Positions 40,931 through 49,908 of a stretch of DNA of 64,000 nucleotides are shown in pieces. The stretch comes from Streptomyces asoensis. Its GTDB lineage: Bacteria > Actinomycetota > Actinomycetes > Streptomycetales > Streptomycetaceae. The stretch lies in the NCBI RefSeq assembly GCF_016860545.1, contig NZ_BNEB01000005.1:1860001-1924000 (forward strand), given 5' to 3'. Positions within the stretch are counted from its first letter, which is position 1; each line of letters begins with the position of its first letter. A program made the translations under genes and the position numbers. A model generated the notes under the pieces. It did no database searches, was not told where the DNA came from, and saw only the letters and a program-made list of their open reading frames with translations.

Positions 40931-42001
40931 ATGAGATTGACCGACATATCGCTGAACTGGCTGCTTCCCGGCGCCGTACTGCTCCTGGGCATGCTGGCGG
41001 CGGTGGCGGTGCTCGCGCGCGGCAAGCGCTCCTCCGGGGCCAACGCGAGCGCGGACGATTCGTGGGAGCGTACCGAGGAGCGCCGCAGGCGCAAGGAGGC
41101 CATATACGGCACCGCCTCCTATGTCCTCCTGTTCTGCTGCGCGGCCGTGGCGGCCGCACTCTCCTTCCACGGCCTGGTCGGCTTCGGCCAGCAGAACCTG
41201 GGCCTGACCAACGGCTGGGAGTACCTGGTCCCGTTCGGCCTCGACGGCGCCGCCATGTTCTGCTCCGTCCTCGCCGTGCGCGAGGCCAGTCACGGCGACG
41301 CCGCCCTCGGCTCCCGCATACTCGTGTGGACGTTCGCGGGCGCTGCCGCATGGTTCAACTGGGTGCACGCCCCCCGGGGCCTCGGTCACGACGGTGCGCC
41401 GCAGTTCTTCTCCGGCATGTCGCTCTCGGCGGCCGTGCTCTTCGACCGCGCCCTGAAGCAGACCCGCCGGGCCGCCCTGCGCGAGCAGGGTCTCGTCCCC
41501 CGTCCGCTGCCTCAGATCCGTGTGGTGCGCTGGGCACGCGCCCCTCGCGAGACCTACAAGGCCTGGTCGCTGATGCTGCTCGAGAACGTGCGCAGCCTGG
41601 ACGAGGCCGTCGACGAGGTCCGTGAGGACAAGGCCCGCAAGGAGGAGACGAAGCTGCGCCGCCGCGAGCAGCACCGTGTCGAGCGGGCCCAGCTGAAGGC
41701 GATCAGCCGGGGTCACGGACCCCGCTTCCCCGGCCGCGGTGGCGGCGGTGGCGGCGGCCGTCAGGTGGAGGCCCCGGCCGCCCTCGAACCGGCCACGGCC
41801 GAGCGGGTCCCCGCGGAGCCTGCGATAGCGAACTCGTCGGAGCAGCTCCCCGTCCGCTCACGGCCCTCCCTCCAGCCCGTGCGCCACGGCGCCGACTCCT
41901 CGGTCACCGTCGACCTCACCGCCGAGGACGACACCATGGCCCTGCCGCGCCTCGACTCCCTGGAGCGCAAGCTCAAGGACCTGGAGCAGCAGTTCGGCTG
42001 A
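40931..42001 (+). CDS. DUF2637 domain membrane protein
   Basis: The 356-residue protein has an N-terminal membrane helix (WLLPGAVLLLGMLAAVAVLA), a charged segment (ERRRRKEA), then three to four helices forming the DUF2637 domain (residues ~55-160, with LVPFGLDGAAMFCSVLAVREASHGD and AAAWFNWVHAPRG), and a long cytoplasmic tail that is charged, has a Gly run (GRGGGGGGGRQ) and ends in a short coiled coil (LDSLERKLKDLEQQFG). DUF2637 proteins occur both on actinomycete plasmids near transfer genes and as chromosomal copies; their role is not known. AAGGGA (40919-40924) supports ATG 40931. No other transfer genes are nearby. Confidence 0.85.
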   Translation: MRLTDISLNWLLPGAVLLLGMLAAVAVLARGKRSSGANASADDSWERTEERRRRKEAIYGTASYVLLFCCAAVAAALSFHGLVGFGQQNLGLTNGWEYLVPFGLDGAAMFCSVLAVREASHGDAALGSRILVWTFAGAAAWFNWVHAPRGLGHDGAPQFFSGMSLSAAVLFDRALKQTRRAALREQGLVPRPLPQIRVVRWARAPRETYKAWSLMLLENVRSLDEAVDEVREDKARKEETKLRRREQHRVERAQLKAISRGHGPRFPGRGGGGGGGRQVEAPAALEPATAERVPAEPAIANSSEQLPVRSRPSLQPVRHGADSSVTVDLTAEDDTMALPRLDSLERKLKDLEQQFG

Positions 42002-42030
42002 CGGCCGGTCGGCCGGCCGGCCGGGCACCA

Positions 42031-42071
42031 CGGGAAGGGGGCGCGACCTCGGCGGTCGCGCCCCCTTCCCG
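42031..42071. terminator. bidirectional terminator with an 18-bp perfect stem
   Basis: CGGGAAGGGGGCGCGACC (42031-42048), TCGGC loop, GGTCGCGCCCCCTTCCCG (42054-42071). Perfectly paired and located between convergent genes. Confidence 0.9.
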
Positions 42072-42148
42072 TTGCCCCGGACCGTCACCGGCCCGCCGTC
42101 GTACGGCCGGGCGTGCGAACCGACGGGCGCCGTCCGCCCGTCCACCCG

Positions 42149-42637
42149 TCAGGCGGCTCCGGCGCCCAGTTCGAACCAGACGACCTTCCCGCCGCCCTGC
42201 GCCCGGACCCCCCAGGTGTCCGCGAGGGACTCCAACAGGACCAGTCCCCGGCCGTGCGTGGCCTCGTCGGCGGTGGGCACCCGGGGCCGGGGGCGGTGGG
42301 CCGCCGAGTCCCGTACCTCCACCCGCAGGCCGGACGCCGAGACGGTGGCCGTCAGCAACGCGTCGTCGTCGGTGTGCACGAGGGCGTTGGTGACGAGTTC
42401 GCTGGTGAGCAGTTCCGCCGTCTCCGAACGCCCCGGCCTGCCCCAGTCCCGCAGCAGCTCGCGCAGGGCCCGGCGGGTCTCGGGCACCGCCCGCAGATCC
42501 GCCCGCCCGAGCCGGCGCCTGAGCTGCGGTGCCCGGTCCTGCTCCGTCACGTCCCCGGCCGTCGTCTCCCCCGTCCCTCTCGTCGCCGAGGTGCCCGCGA
42601 CCGCCGTCGGACCGCTTCCCCGTGCCTGCCTCTCCAT
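42149..42637 (-). CDS. RsbW-like ATP-binding protein (HATPase_c_2)
   Basis: A 162-residue protein: the first ~45 residues are Thr/Gly/Arg-rich and likely flexible, and the rest is a GHKL ATPase fold with the N-box TSELVTNALVHT (about residues 78-90), the D-box VEVRDSA and the G-box THGRGLVLLESLAD. These small proteins are common in Streptomyces and act as anti-sigma kinases or as partners of PP2C phosphatases and anti-anti-sigma factors. No partner gene is adjacent. The upstream 1.1 kb lacks genes. Confidence 0.88.
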   Translation of the reverse strand: MERQARGSGPTAVAGTSATRGTGETTAGDVTEQDRAPQLRRRLGRADLRAVPETRRALRELLRDWGRPGRSETAELLTSELVTNALVHTDDDALLTATVSASGLRVEVRDSAAHRPRPRVPTADEATHGRGLVLLESLADTWGVRAQGGGKVVWFELGAGAA

Positions 42638-43724
42638 GACCCCCGCCCGCGTGTCGATGTGGGTTCCCCTCCTGCTCGAACACGTTCACGGGGATCCTTG
42701 CCCGGTCGGCACCGCGCCAGTCATGTCGAACCATTGACGCCCGGGTGTTCAGCCATGTTGGAGCAGGCCCCTGGAATACGCCCGGGCTCCGGGCGACCGC
42801 CGGGCCGCGCCGCCCGACCCCTCGGAGCAGGGGGCGCACACGGCGCGTACGCCCCCTCCCCCGCGCGCAACGCCGGTGTGAAGTGTGGCGGTTCGTGGCT
42901 TCGGTGCGGCACGTGGCCCCTGGGGCGCCCGTGTCGTCGGCGGGCCGGACGCCGGGGCGGACCGGCACCGGCGGGCCGGGCCGGGTACGCCCGCCGCGGC
43001 CCCCTCCCCGAGCGCCGTCACGGGCGAAGGCCCTGGTAGGCGGGTCGGCCGCGAGCGGTCCGGCCGGCGTCCGGGGGCCGGGCGGGAAGCCGACGCCACC
43101 GGGTGCGGGCCCGGGGTCACGGGGCGGACTGCGCTCCCCGACCCGCGGACACGGTGGGTGACGGCCGGGGCGGGCCGCTCGAAGGGCGTGCCCCCGCGCA
43201 TCGGCACATGACGGTCGCTCCCCCGCCCGTGCGGCGGTCCACGGCGCCGTCGGGTCGACGCGACGGCCGGCCCGGGCGCGCCGGCGGCCTCCGCCATCCC
43301 GCCCGACGACCCGCCGACCGCCGGGAATCGGCCCGTCCCCCAGGTCCCCCTCCACCGACCTGCCCGAACTCCGGCGCGCAGGGCCGCGGCGGGTGCCTGA
43401 CGTCGGGGTGTTCCGGTCACTCCCGGTGCCACGGGTGCCGATGGTGCGCCGGACACCGGGCCGCCGGGCCCCGGGCCGTGCGGATCCGGCCCGCGGGAAC
43501 CCCCGGCGGCGGAACCGGCTCCTCCCGCCCGACGAGGTTGGCCGGATTCCGCCGGTTTCCGTCCCGCACGAACGCCTCCGGCGACGGTCCCGCACGGTGC
43601 ACGGCGTGACCGGACGGCGGGCGGTGGCCCGGGGACGGGGCGGGTGTGCGGGGCCGTCGTCCTCCCGACCCCCGTGGCGGGAGGACGACGGCCCGGTCCT
43701 TCGCGGCCGCGGGCGGCCCCTGGG
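42638..43724. other. 1.09-kb gene-poor, very GC-rich stretch
   Basis: All open frames here have the arginine/proline/glycine composition of noncoding high-GC DNA, without recognisable motifs, signal peptides or ribosome sites. A stem-loop GGGGGCG...CGCCCCC lies at 42828-42854. I see no RNA gene. It may be a decayed gene or a long control region. Confidence 0.5.
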
Positions 43725-44348
43725 TCAGTGGAGCTTGGTGACGGCCGTGACGGTCGTCTTCTCGAAGGCCTTCACCGGAGCGTCGTCGAAGTCGCCGAGC
43801 CGCCCCCAGTCCACGACCGTCACCGTGGAGCCGTCCCGGCCGACCGAGACGAGGCGGATGTCGCTCGCACCCCACGAGGTCTCGGTGTGCAGGCCGTAGA
43901 CACGGGCGCCTTCCTCCACGTCGAGCTTGCCGAAGTCCTCGAGCCTGGCCTCGGTCCCCGGGTCGGCCCGCTCGATCCGCGCGGGGCACGACGCGATGTC
44001 CCGGGTGATCCGCGAGAACCTGCCCTTGGCCGCCGCGACGCCCGGCAGTTCGACGCTCACCTGCCGGGCACCCGCGTCGAGGTCGGTGCGGAAGTCCCGG
44101 TACCAGGAGCCACGTCCGTCGCCCAGCGCCGTGCCGAGGCAGGGGTCCGCCGCCGTCTCCGGGGGGACGCCCGGGGTGACCCGGCCGGCCGTCCAGGACG
44201 AGCCGGGGTAGGGCGGGAGGTCGGCGGCCGAGAGGAAGCCGGGCGGTCGCGGGACGGCGGCGCCCGCCGGTGCGGCGAGTACGGCGCCGAGGGCGAGGCC
44301 CGCGGCCGTGAGTGCGGTGAGCGTGCCCGCTCGGGTGGGCTTGGGCAT
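43725..44348 (-). CDS. secreted protein of unknown function
   Basis: The 207-residue product has a clear signal peptide (MPKPTRAGTLTALTAAGLAL through AGAAVP, residues 1 to ~31). The mature part has two cysteines (PCLG ~70, SCPAR ~125), as in PknH-type outside sensor domains where they form a disulfide, and a beta-rich end (RLVSVGRDGSTVTVVDWGRL). I do not recognise a family with confidence. GGGGGA precedes ATG 44348. It is divergent from the membrane-bound HTH protein at 44573, sharing a 224-bp control region, and may be its target or ligand partner. Confidence 0.7.
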   Translation of the reverse strand: MPKPTRAGTLTALTAAGLALGAVLAAPAGAAVPRPPGFLSAADLPPYPGSSWTAGRVTPGVPPETAADPCLGTALGDGRGSWYRDFRTDLDAGARQVSVELPGVAAAKGRFSRITRDIASCPARIERADPGTEARLEDFGKLDVEEGARVYGLHTETSWGASDIRLVSVGRDGSTVTVVDWGRLGDFDDAPVKAFEKTTVTAVTKLH

Positions 44349-44572
44349 GGAGGTCCCCCGTGGATGCAAATGCGTGGATGTGGCCGGCCGCCGCGGTGCC
44401 GTTCGGTCGGCCCGGCACCGGTCGGTGCGACCACCCGAGCATCGGCGGTGCGGGCCGCCCGGTGCAACGTTCTTCGCCCGATGGACCGTGGTGGAACCAT
44501 CCCAGCCCATCTGACGTGCAGGTATATGAGTGCCTGGGATGACCGCCGGGCCGAGGGACCACGGGGAGAACG

Positions 44573-46057
44573 GTGTCGACCGACGACGGTACGGCCGAGG
44601 TGACGGAGTTCGCGGCGCTGCTGACCGAACTCAAGGGGCGCACGGAACGCAGCTACGGCTCCCTCGCGCGCCGGCTGGGCATGAACACCTCGACGCTGCA
44701 CCGGTACTGCGCGGGGGAGGCGGTCCCGCAGGACTTCGCCCCGGTCGAACGGCTCGCGCAGTTCTGCGGTGCGGGACCCGAGGAACGGCTCGAACTGCAC
44801 CGGCGGTGGCTGCGCGCGGTGGCGGCCCGCCGACGGCCCCCGGCCACGGCGACACCCTCGGAGCCTTCCGGACGACAAGGCCCCCTGGCGGCTCCCCTGA
44901 CCCCGCAGGCCACGCAGCCCCGGCAGGCACCCGCCGCGCCCGAGGACGGGACACCGGCACCGGCACCGGCACCGGCACCGGCACCGGCCACCGAAGAAGC
45001 GACACCCGTACCCGCCGCCGAGCACGCGACGCCCTCACCCTCACCCGCCTCACCCGAAGACGTGACGCCGGAGTCCGATGCCGGGACCCGGGGTGCCGAC
45101 GCGGAACCCGTACGGCCTCTTCGTCGCCTGCCGCGCCGGCGCACCCAGGTCGCCGTGGCGGTCACCTGCGCGGTGCTCGCCACCCTGTCCGCGCTGCCGG
45201 GCGGCGGTCACCCCTCGGCCTCCGACGTCGTCGTCGGGACTCCCACGCCCTCCGCCGTCGCCTCGGAGCCAGCCAGGACGACGGCCGGGCGACTCCACGG
45301 TTCCCCCTCGCCCCGCACCGGTCCGGGCACCGCCGTCGGGTCCGCCACCGCGTCCGCCACCGGCCGCCCCTCCGGGTCCTCACCCGCCGCCGGCGCTCCG
45401 GCGGACGGCGGCACGGCCCCGGCGCCCGCCTCGGGCACCCCGCTCACCTACACCGTCGACTCCCAGGTCTGGGCGCTCGGCTGCGCCCACGACTACGTCA
45501 TCGACAGACAGCCCGCGCAGGTCCCGCCGCCCCCGGCGCAGCAGGACGCCGGTGCCTGGGCGAGCGCGCAGGGCGCCGTGCACGGGCGGGAGACCGACGT
45601 CGAGATCACGGTGCAGGGACGCACGTCGACGGCGGTGGTGCTCACCGCGCTGCGCGTCCGGGTCGTCGGCCGTGCCGCACCCCTGCCCGGTGTCGTGTAC
45701 GCCATGGAACAGGGCTGCGGCGGCGATCTCACCGAGCGGTACTTCGCGGTCGACCTGGACAAGGACCGCCCCGTGGCGCGCTCGGTGGCCGGCAACGACG
45801 CGGGCACGCCGATCCCGGCGGTGAGCCTGCCGTACCGCGTGTCCAGCACCGACCCCGAGGTGCTGCTGGTCACCGCGCGGACCGCGACCTGCGCCTGCGA
45901 CTGGTACCTCGAACTCGACTGGTCGTCGCAGGGCCGCACCGGGACCGTCCGGGTCGACGACCACGGCCGCCCCTTCCGTACGAGCGGCATCGAAGGCCTG
46001 CCCCGCTACTGGTACGGCAACGTCGACGGCGCCCGCCGGTGGGTCCCCACCGGCTGA
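44573..46057 (+). CDS. membrane-tethered helix-turn-helix protein with outside domain
   Basis: This 494-residue protein has an XRE-like HTH at residues ~12-70 (YGSLARRLGMNTSTLHRYCAGEAVP), a 100-residue Pro/Ala/Thr linker including an AP run, a basic stop-transfer region (RPLRRLPRRR), one membrane helix at ~191-208, a Ser/Thr/Ala-rich outside linker and an outside beta-domain (~285-494) with four or more cysteines (ALGCAHDYVID, EQGCGGDL, TATCACDWYLE). The helix puts the HTH inside and the cysteine domain outside, as in one-component membrane sensors. GTG 44573 is supported by GGGGAG (44562-44567). The same design is known in many Streptomyces proteins of unknown signal. Confidence 0.85.
   Translation: MSTDDGTAEVTEFAALLTELKGRTERSYGSLARRLGMNTSTLHRYCAGEAVPQDFAPVERLAQFCGAGPEERLELHRRWLRAVAARRRPPATATPSEPSGRQGPLAAPLTPQATQPRQAPAAPEDGTPAPAPAPAPAPATEEATPVPAAEHATPSPSPASPEDVTPESDAGTRGADAEPVRPLRRLPRRRTQVAVAVTCAVLATLSALPGGGHPSASDVVVGTPTPSAVASEPARTTAGRLHGSPSPRTGPGTAVGSATASATGRPSGSSPAAGAPADGGTAPAPASGTPLTYTVDSQVWALGCAHDYVIDRQPAQVPPPPAQQDAGAWASAQGAVHGRETDVEITVQGRTSTAVVLTALRVRVVGRAAPLPGVVYAMEQGCGGDLTERYFAVDLDKDRPVARSVAGNDAGTPIPAVSLPYRVSSTDPEVLLVTARTATCACDWYLELDWSSQGRTGTVRVDDHGRPFRTSGIEGLPRYWYGNVDGARRWVPTG
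44953..44988 (+). repeat. six ACCGGC tandem repeats
   Basis: Six exact copies of ACCGGC code the alternating Pro-Ala run in the linker of the membrane-tethered HTH protein. Slippage here would change linker length without a frameshift. Confidence 0.9.
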
Positions 46058-46094
46058 CACCGCCGGCTGAGCCGCGTACGCGTCACCGGTCCCC

Positions 46095-47837
46095 TCACAA
46101 CCGAGGCATGTTGCGCAGGTTGGAACGGGCCATCTGGACCATCCGGCCCACCCCGCCGTCGAGGACGATCTTCGAGGCGGAGAGCGCGAACCCGGTCACC
46201 ATGTCGGCGCTGATCTTCGGCGGGATGGACAGGGCGTTGGGGTCGGTCACCACGTCCACGAGGGCCGGGCCCTTGTGCCGGAAGGCGTCCCGCAGCGCGC
46301 CCGCGAGCTGCTTGGGCTTCTCGACGCGCACGGCGTGGGCGCCACAGGCGCGGGCGACGGCGGCGAAGTCGGGGTTCTTGTTGGTCGTCCCGTACGAGGG
46401 CAGACCGGCGACCAGCATCTCCAACTCGACCATTCCCAGGGACGAGTTGTTGAAGAGCACCACCTTGACCGGCAGGTCGTACTGCACCAGCGTGAGGAAG
46501 TCGCCCATCAGCATGGTGAAGCCGCCGTCCCCCGACATCGACACGACCTGGCGGCGGCGGTCGGTGAACTGGGCGCCGATCGCCATGGGCAGCGCGTTCG
46601 CCATGGAACCGTGGGAGAAGGAACCGATCACGCGGCGCCGCCCGTTGGGGGTCAGATAGCGGGCCGCCCAGACGTTGCACATACCGGTGTCGACGGTGAA
46701 CACCGCGTCCTCGTCGGCGAGTTCGTCGAGGACGGCGGCGACGTACTCGGGATGGATCGGCACGTGCTTGTCCACCTTGCGGGTGTACGCCTTCACCACC
46801 CCTTCCAGCGCGGCGGCGTGCTTCTTCAGCATGCGGTCGAGGAAGCGCCGGTTCTCCTTGGCCCGCACCCGCGGGATGAGACAGCGCAGGGTCTCGCGCA
46901 CGTCGCCCCAGACCGCGAGGTCCAGTTTCGAGCGCCGGCCGAGGTGTTCGGGCCGCACGTCGACCTGGGCGATCCGCACGTCGTCGGGGAGGAAGGCGTT
47001 GTAGGGGAAGTCGGTTCCCAGCAGGATCAGCAGGTCGCACTCGTGCGTGGCCTCGTAGGCGGCCCCGTAGCCGAGCAGGCCGCTCATGCCGACGTCGTAG
47101 GGGTTGTCGTACTGGATGTGCTCCTTGCCGCGCAGGGCGTGGCCCACCGGGGACTTGATCTTCCCGGCGAACTCCATGACCTCCGCGTGCGCGCCCGCGG
47201 TACCGCTGCCGCAGAAGAGGGTGACCTTGTCGGACGCGTCGATCATCGCGACCAGCGCGTCGATCTCGGCGTCGCCAGGGCGCACGGTGGGCCGGGCGGT
47301 GACGAGCGCGGTCTCGACGGCCTTCTCGGGGGCGGGCTGGTCGGCGATGTCCCCGGGCAGTGAGACGACGCTGACACCGCCGCGCCCGACCGCGTTCTGG
47401 ATGGCGGTGTGCAGCAGCCGGGGCATCTGTTTCGGGCTGGAGACGAGTTCGCTGTAGTGGCTGCACTCACGGAACAGCTGGTCGGGGTGGGTCTCCTGGA
47501 AGTAGCCGAGACCGATCTCGGCGGACGGGATGTGCGAGGCGAGGGCCAGCACGGGGGCCATGGAGCGGTGGGCGTCGTAGAGCCCGTTGATGAGGTGGAG
47601 GTTGCCGGGACCGCAGGAGCCGGCGCAGGCCGCGAGCCGCCCGGTGATCTGGGCCTCGGCGCCCGCGGCGAAGGCGGCCGTCTCCTCGTGGCGGACGTGG
47701 ATCCAGTCGATCGCGGGGTTGCGCCGCACCGCGTCCACGACGGGGTTGAGGCTGTCCCCCACGACGCCGTAGAGGTGCTTCACCCCCGCGCGGGCGAGGA
47801 TGTCCACGAACTGTTCGGCGACGTTCTGCTTGGCCAT
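46095..47837 (-). CDS. thiamine-diphosphate pyruvate oxidase/dehydrogenase (PoxB-like)
   Basis: The 580-residue enzyme has the three-domain layout of ThDP enzymes: Pyr domain (GVKHLYGVVGDSLNP, catalytic Glu in RHEETAAFAAGAEAQ), central FAD/Rossmann-like domain (LFCGSGTAGAH.. LLILLGTDFPYN) and PP domain with the ThDP/Mg motif GDGGFTMLMGDFLTLVQYDL..FNN (about residues 430-460). It resembles PoxB, which decarboxylates pyruvate to acetate and CO2 with FAD and passes electrons to quinone. E. coli PoxB needs a C-terminal membrane-binding helix; the tail here (MVQMARSNLRNM) is short and different, so membrane attachment is uncertain. Start at ATG 47837; an in-frame GTG lies 14 codons upstream. Confidence 0.9.
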   Translation of the reverse strand: MAKQNVAEQFVDILARAGVKHLYGVVGDSLNPVVDAVRRNPAIDWIHVRHEETAAFAAGAEAQITGRLAACAGSCGPGNLHLINGLYDAHRSMAPVLALASHIPSAEIGLGYFQETHPDQLFRECSHYSELVSSPKQMPRLLHTAIQNAVGRGGVSVVSLPGDIADQPAPEKAVETALVTARPTVRPGDAEIDALVAMIDASDKVTLFCGSGTAGAHAEVMEFAGKIKSPVGHALRGKEHIQYDNPYDVGMSGLLGYGAAYEATHECDLLILLGTDFPYNAFLPDDVRIAQVDVRPEHLGRRSKLDLAVWGDVRETLRCLIPRVRAKENRRFLDRMLKKHAAALEGVVKAYTRKVDKHVPIHPEYVAAVLDELADEDAVFTVDTGMCNVWAARYLTPNGRRRVIGSFSHGSMANALPMAIGAQFTDRRRQVVSMSGDGGFTMLMGDFLTLVQYDLPVKVVLFNNSSLGMVELEMLVAGLPSYGTTNKNPDFAAVARACGAHAVRVEKPKQLAGALRDAFRHKGPALVDVVTDPNALSIPPKISADMVTGFALSASKIVLDGGVGRMVQMARSNLRNMPRL

Positions 47838-47898
47838 GGATCGACGCACCCCTTCGGTCTCCTCGGGTCCCCCCTCCACAGTGACCGCGGCGACCCGC

Positions 47899-49908
47899 TC
47901 ACGCCTCCCAGACGGCGGCGGCCGTACGGTCGTCGGCGTAGCCCTTCACCCGTACCTGGGTGTCGGCGAGGAACGCCGCGAGTCCGGGCGGCGCGGGGTC
48001 CGACCAGCGCGCGGACAGGTGGGCCGACAGGTCGGGCTCGCCGCGCAGCGGTTCGGCCAGGCCGGTGCTGCACATCAGGAGCGTGTCACCCGGCCGGGCT
48101 ACGGAGGCGCGGAAGCGGAAGGGTTCGCGGGGCGGTCCGGGGTCCGGGTCGTAGGGGTTCGGCGGGGTCGTGATGCCCAGGTCCATGGTGAGCCGGTCGC
48201 CGTCGGGCGTCTCGGCGGGCAGTGAGCCGAACCCGAGGACCGGCTCGCCCGTCACCTCGCTCACCTGCGGCTCGATGTCCCGCCACACCCCGTCGCGCAG
48301 CCGGAACAGCCCGCCGGCCCCGACGCCGAAGAACACCCGCGTGCGGCAGGCGGGATCGGCGGGCAGCAGCAGGCAGCGCAGGGTGGCCGCGTACTCGTCG
48401 GGTTCCAGGCCCTGTTCCGCGGCTCCGGCGCGCAGCCGGCCGAGGCTGCGGTCGGTGAGCCGGTGCAGGCCCGATTTCAGGTCCCCGCGGCGGGCGGCCC
48501 TGATGTCCTGCGCGAGGCGGACGTGACTGCGGCCCACGGCCTGTGCGATCCACCGGCACACCTCGGCCGCCGCGCGGTGCGCGCCCGGGGTCGCCCGGGC
48601 GCCGGTCGCCATCGCCACCAGCACCAGCGCGTGCTCGCCGGTGCCGAAGCGGGCGGTGAGGAGCGAGTCGCGGCGGGGCTCGCCCCGGTAGCGCGCGGAG
48701 TCCCCCCGCACGGACGCGGCCCGCAGTGCGAACACCCCGTACCTGGCTCCGTCCAGGACGGTGTCGGCGACCAGGTCGTCGAGGTCGTCCGGGTCGGCGG
48801 GCGGCAGGGCGGTGGGCTCCGCGTCGTAGGTGGGCGGGCCGGAACCGATGTGGTCCGTGGGGTCGGGAAGCGCGGGGACGTCGAGGAGGGTGGGCCGCCG
48901 GTCCGCAGCCGCGCCGGCCGGCGGCGCGGGGTCCGTCGGGCCGAAGGAGCCCGCGGCGCCGTCGACGGAGACGGTGGGGGCCCGCGGGGGCGGCGGGGCG
49001 TGGGCCGGTACGGGCGGCGGGGGCGAGCCGGGGCCCTGCCCGGCCGTGCCCCGCGGACCGGCGGGGGGCGCCGTCGGCGGCGGGGGCGGCACGGGCGGGG
49101 CCGACGGGGGCGGGGGTTGCGAGGGCGCCCGGGGTGCCCGGGCGGACGCGGGTCCCCCGCTGGACGCGGATCCGGCGTCGGACGCGGCGGCGCGGGGGCC
49201 GGGATCCGGCGGGCCGGCGCGGTGCGGGAAGCCGGGCGGCAGCGGGCCGGCCGGGAAGCTGGTGGGTCCGGGGGGCGTATCCGGCGGCGGCTCCCAGGGC
49301 GCGGGCTGCCGCCCCGGCGGCCGGCTACCCGGCCCCGTTCCGACAGCACCCGTTCCGGCGCCGGCCGTTCCGGCGTCGCCCGCGCGGACACCCGCTGCCG
49401 GCCCGGCGCCCCGGTCTTCGGACCCGCCCGCGCCGCCGCGCTCGTCGTGGCGCGGGGCGTCGGCCGACCCGTCACCGCGTCCCGCGCCCGACGGCCGGAT
49501 GCCGGGGCCGTCGGCCCGAGCGGTGTCCCGGCCGGAGCCGGACTCCGCCGGGGGACCCGTCCTCGGCGACGGCACGATGGCCTCCGCGGAGGGCGGTGCC
49601 CCCGCCGTCCCGGCGGGCGCGGCCCACCAGTCGCCCCGTCCGGCGGAGCCCGGCGGATGCGCACGCGGCGCCGGCACCGTGTGCGGGGCGCGGGGGCCGC
49701 CCGGCCCGCCCGTGGACTCCGGGTCCGGCGGGGCCGCCCCGTCCCCCGTGCCCGCGGCCGGATGCACCGCGCCGGCCGCCGAGGCGAACCGGTCGTCCAG
49801 GGAGTCGCCGGTGCGCGCGGGCCCCGTGTCCTCGGCGGTGTCGTCGTCGTACAGCTGCCCCCACCAGTCGTCCTCGTGACCGGTGGGCCTTCCCCCTGGC
49901 TGGCTCAT
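47899..49908 (-). CDS. proline-rich protein with degenerate PP2C-like domain
   Basis: The 669-residue protein starts with WWGQLYDDD and a ~390-residue low-complexity stretch rich in Pro, Gly and Ala. The C-terminal ~260 residues follow the PP2C pattern (VRGDSARYRGEPRRDSLLTARFG, AAAEVCRWIA, GDTLLMCSTGLAEPL, GYADDRTAAAV). The first metal motif, normally an Asp followed by Gly-x-Gly, is replaced by LVAMATGA, so a key metal ligand is lost; the late Asp in YADDRTA remains. It may thus be a pseudophosphatase that binds rather than dephosphorylates. The long tail resembles those of membrane- or cytoskeleton-associated Streptomyces proteins. It is the sole gene of its unit, divergent from the regulator at 50374. 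Confidence 0.75.
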   Translation of the reverse strand: MSQPGGRPTGHEDDWWGQLYDDDTAEDTGPARTGDSLDDRFASAAGAVHPAAGTGDGAAPPDPESTGGPGGPRAPHTVPAPRAHPPGSAGRGDWWAAPAGTAGAPPSAEAIVPSPRTGPPAESGSGRDTARADGPGIRPSGAGRGDGSADAPRHDERGGAGGSEDRGAGPAAGVRAGDAGTAGAGTGAVGTGPGSRPPGRQPAPWEPPPDTPPGPTSFPAGPLPPGFPHRAGPPDPGPRAAASDAGSASSGGPASARAPRAPSQPPPPSAPPVPPPPPTAPPAGPRGTAGQGPGSPPPPVPAHAPPPPRAPTVSVDGAAGSFGPTDPAPPAGAAADRRPTLLDVPALPDPTDHIGSGPPTYDAEPTALPPADPDDLDDLVADTVLDGARYGVFALRAASVRGDSARYRGEPRRDSLLTARFGTGEHALVLVAMATGARATPGAHRAAAEVCRWIAQAVGRSHVRLAQDIRAARRGDLKSGLHRLTDRSLGRLRAGAAEQGLEPDEYAATLRCLLLPADPACRTRVFFGVGAGGLFRLRDGVWRDIEPQVSEVTGEPVLGFGSLPAETPDGDRLTMDLGITTPPNPYDPDPGPPREPFRFRASVARPGDTLLMCSTGLAEPLRGEPDLSAHLSARWSDPAPPGLAAFLADTQVRVKGYADDRTAAAVWEA

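Noticed and set aside
40931..42001. Integrated plasmid marked by the DUF2637 gene
   Set aside because: No replication, transfer, integrase or attachment-site features are present around it.
42749..43456. 235-codon minus-strand frame in the gene-poor region
   Set aside because: Arg/Pro/Gly composition, no ribosome site, no motif; several other frames in the region are equally open.
46275..47363. Long plus-strand open frame opposite the PoxB-like gene
   Set aside because: It is the antisense shadow of a gene with clear ThDP motifs; its composition is Val/Gly/Asp-rich and it has no motif or ribosome site.
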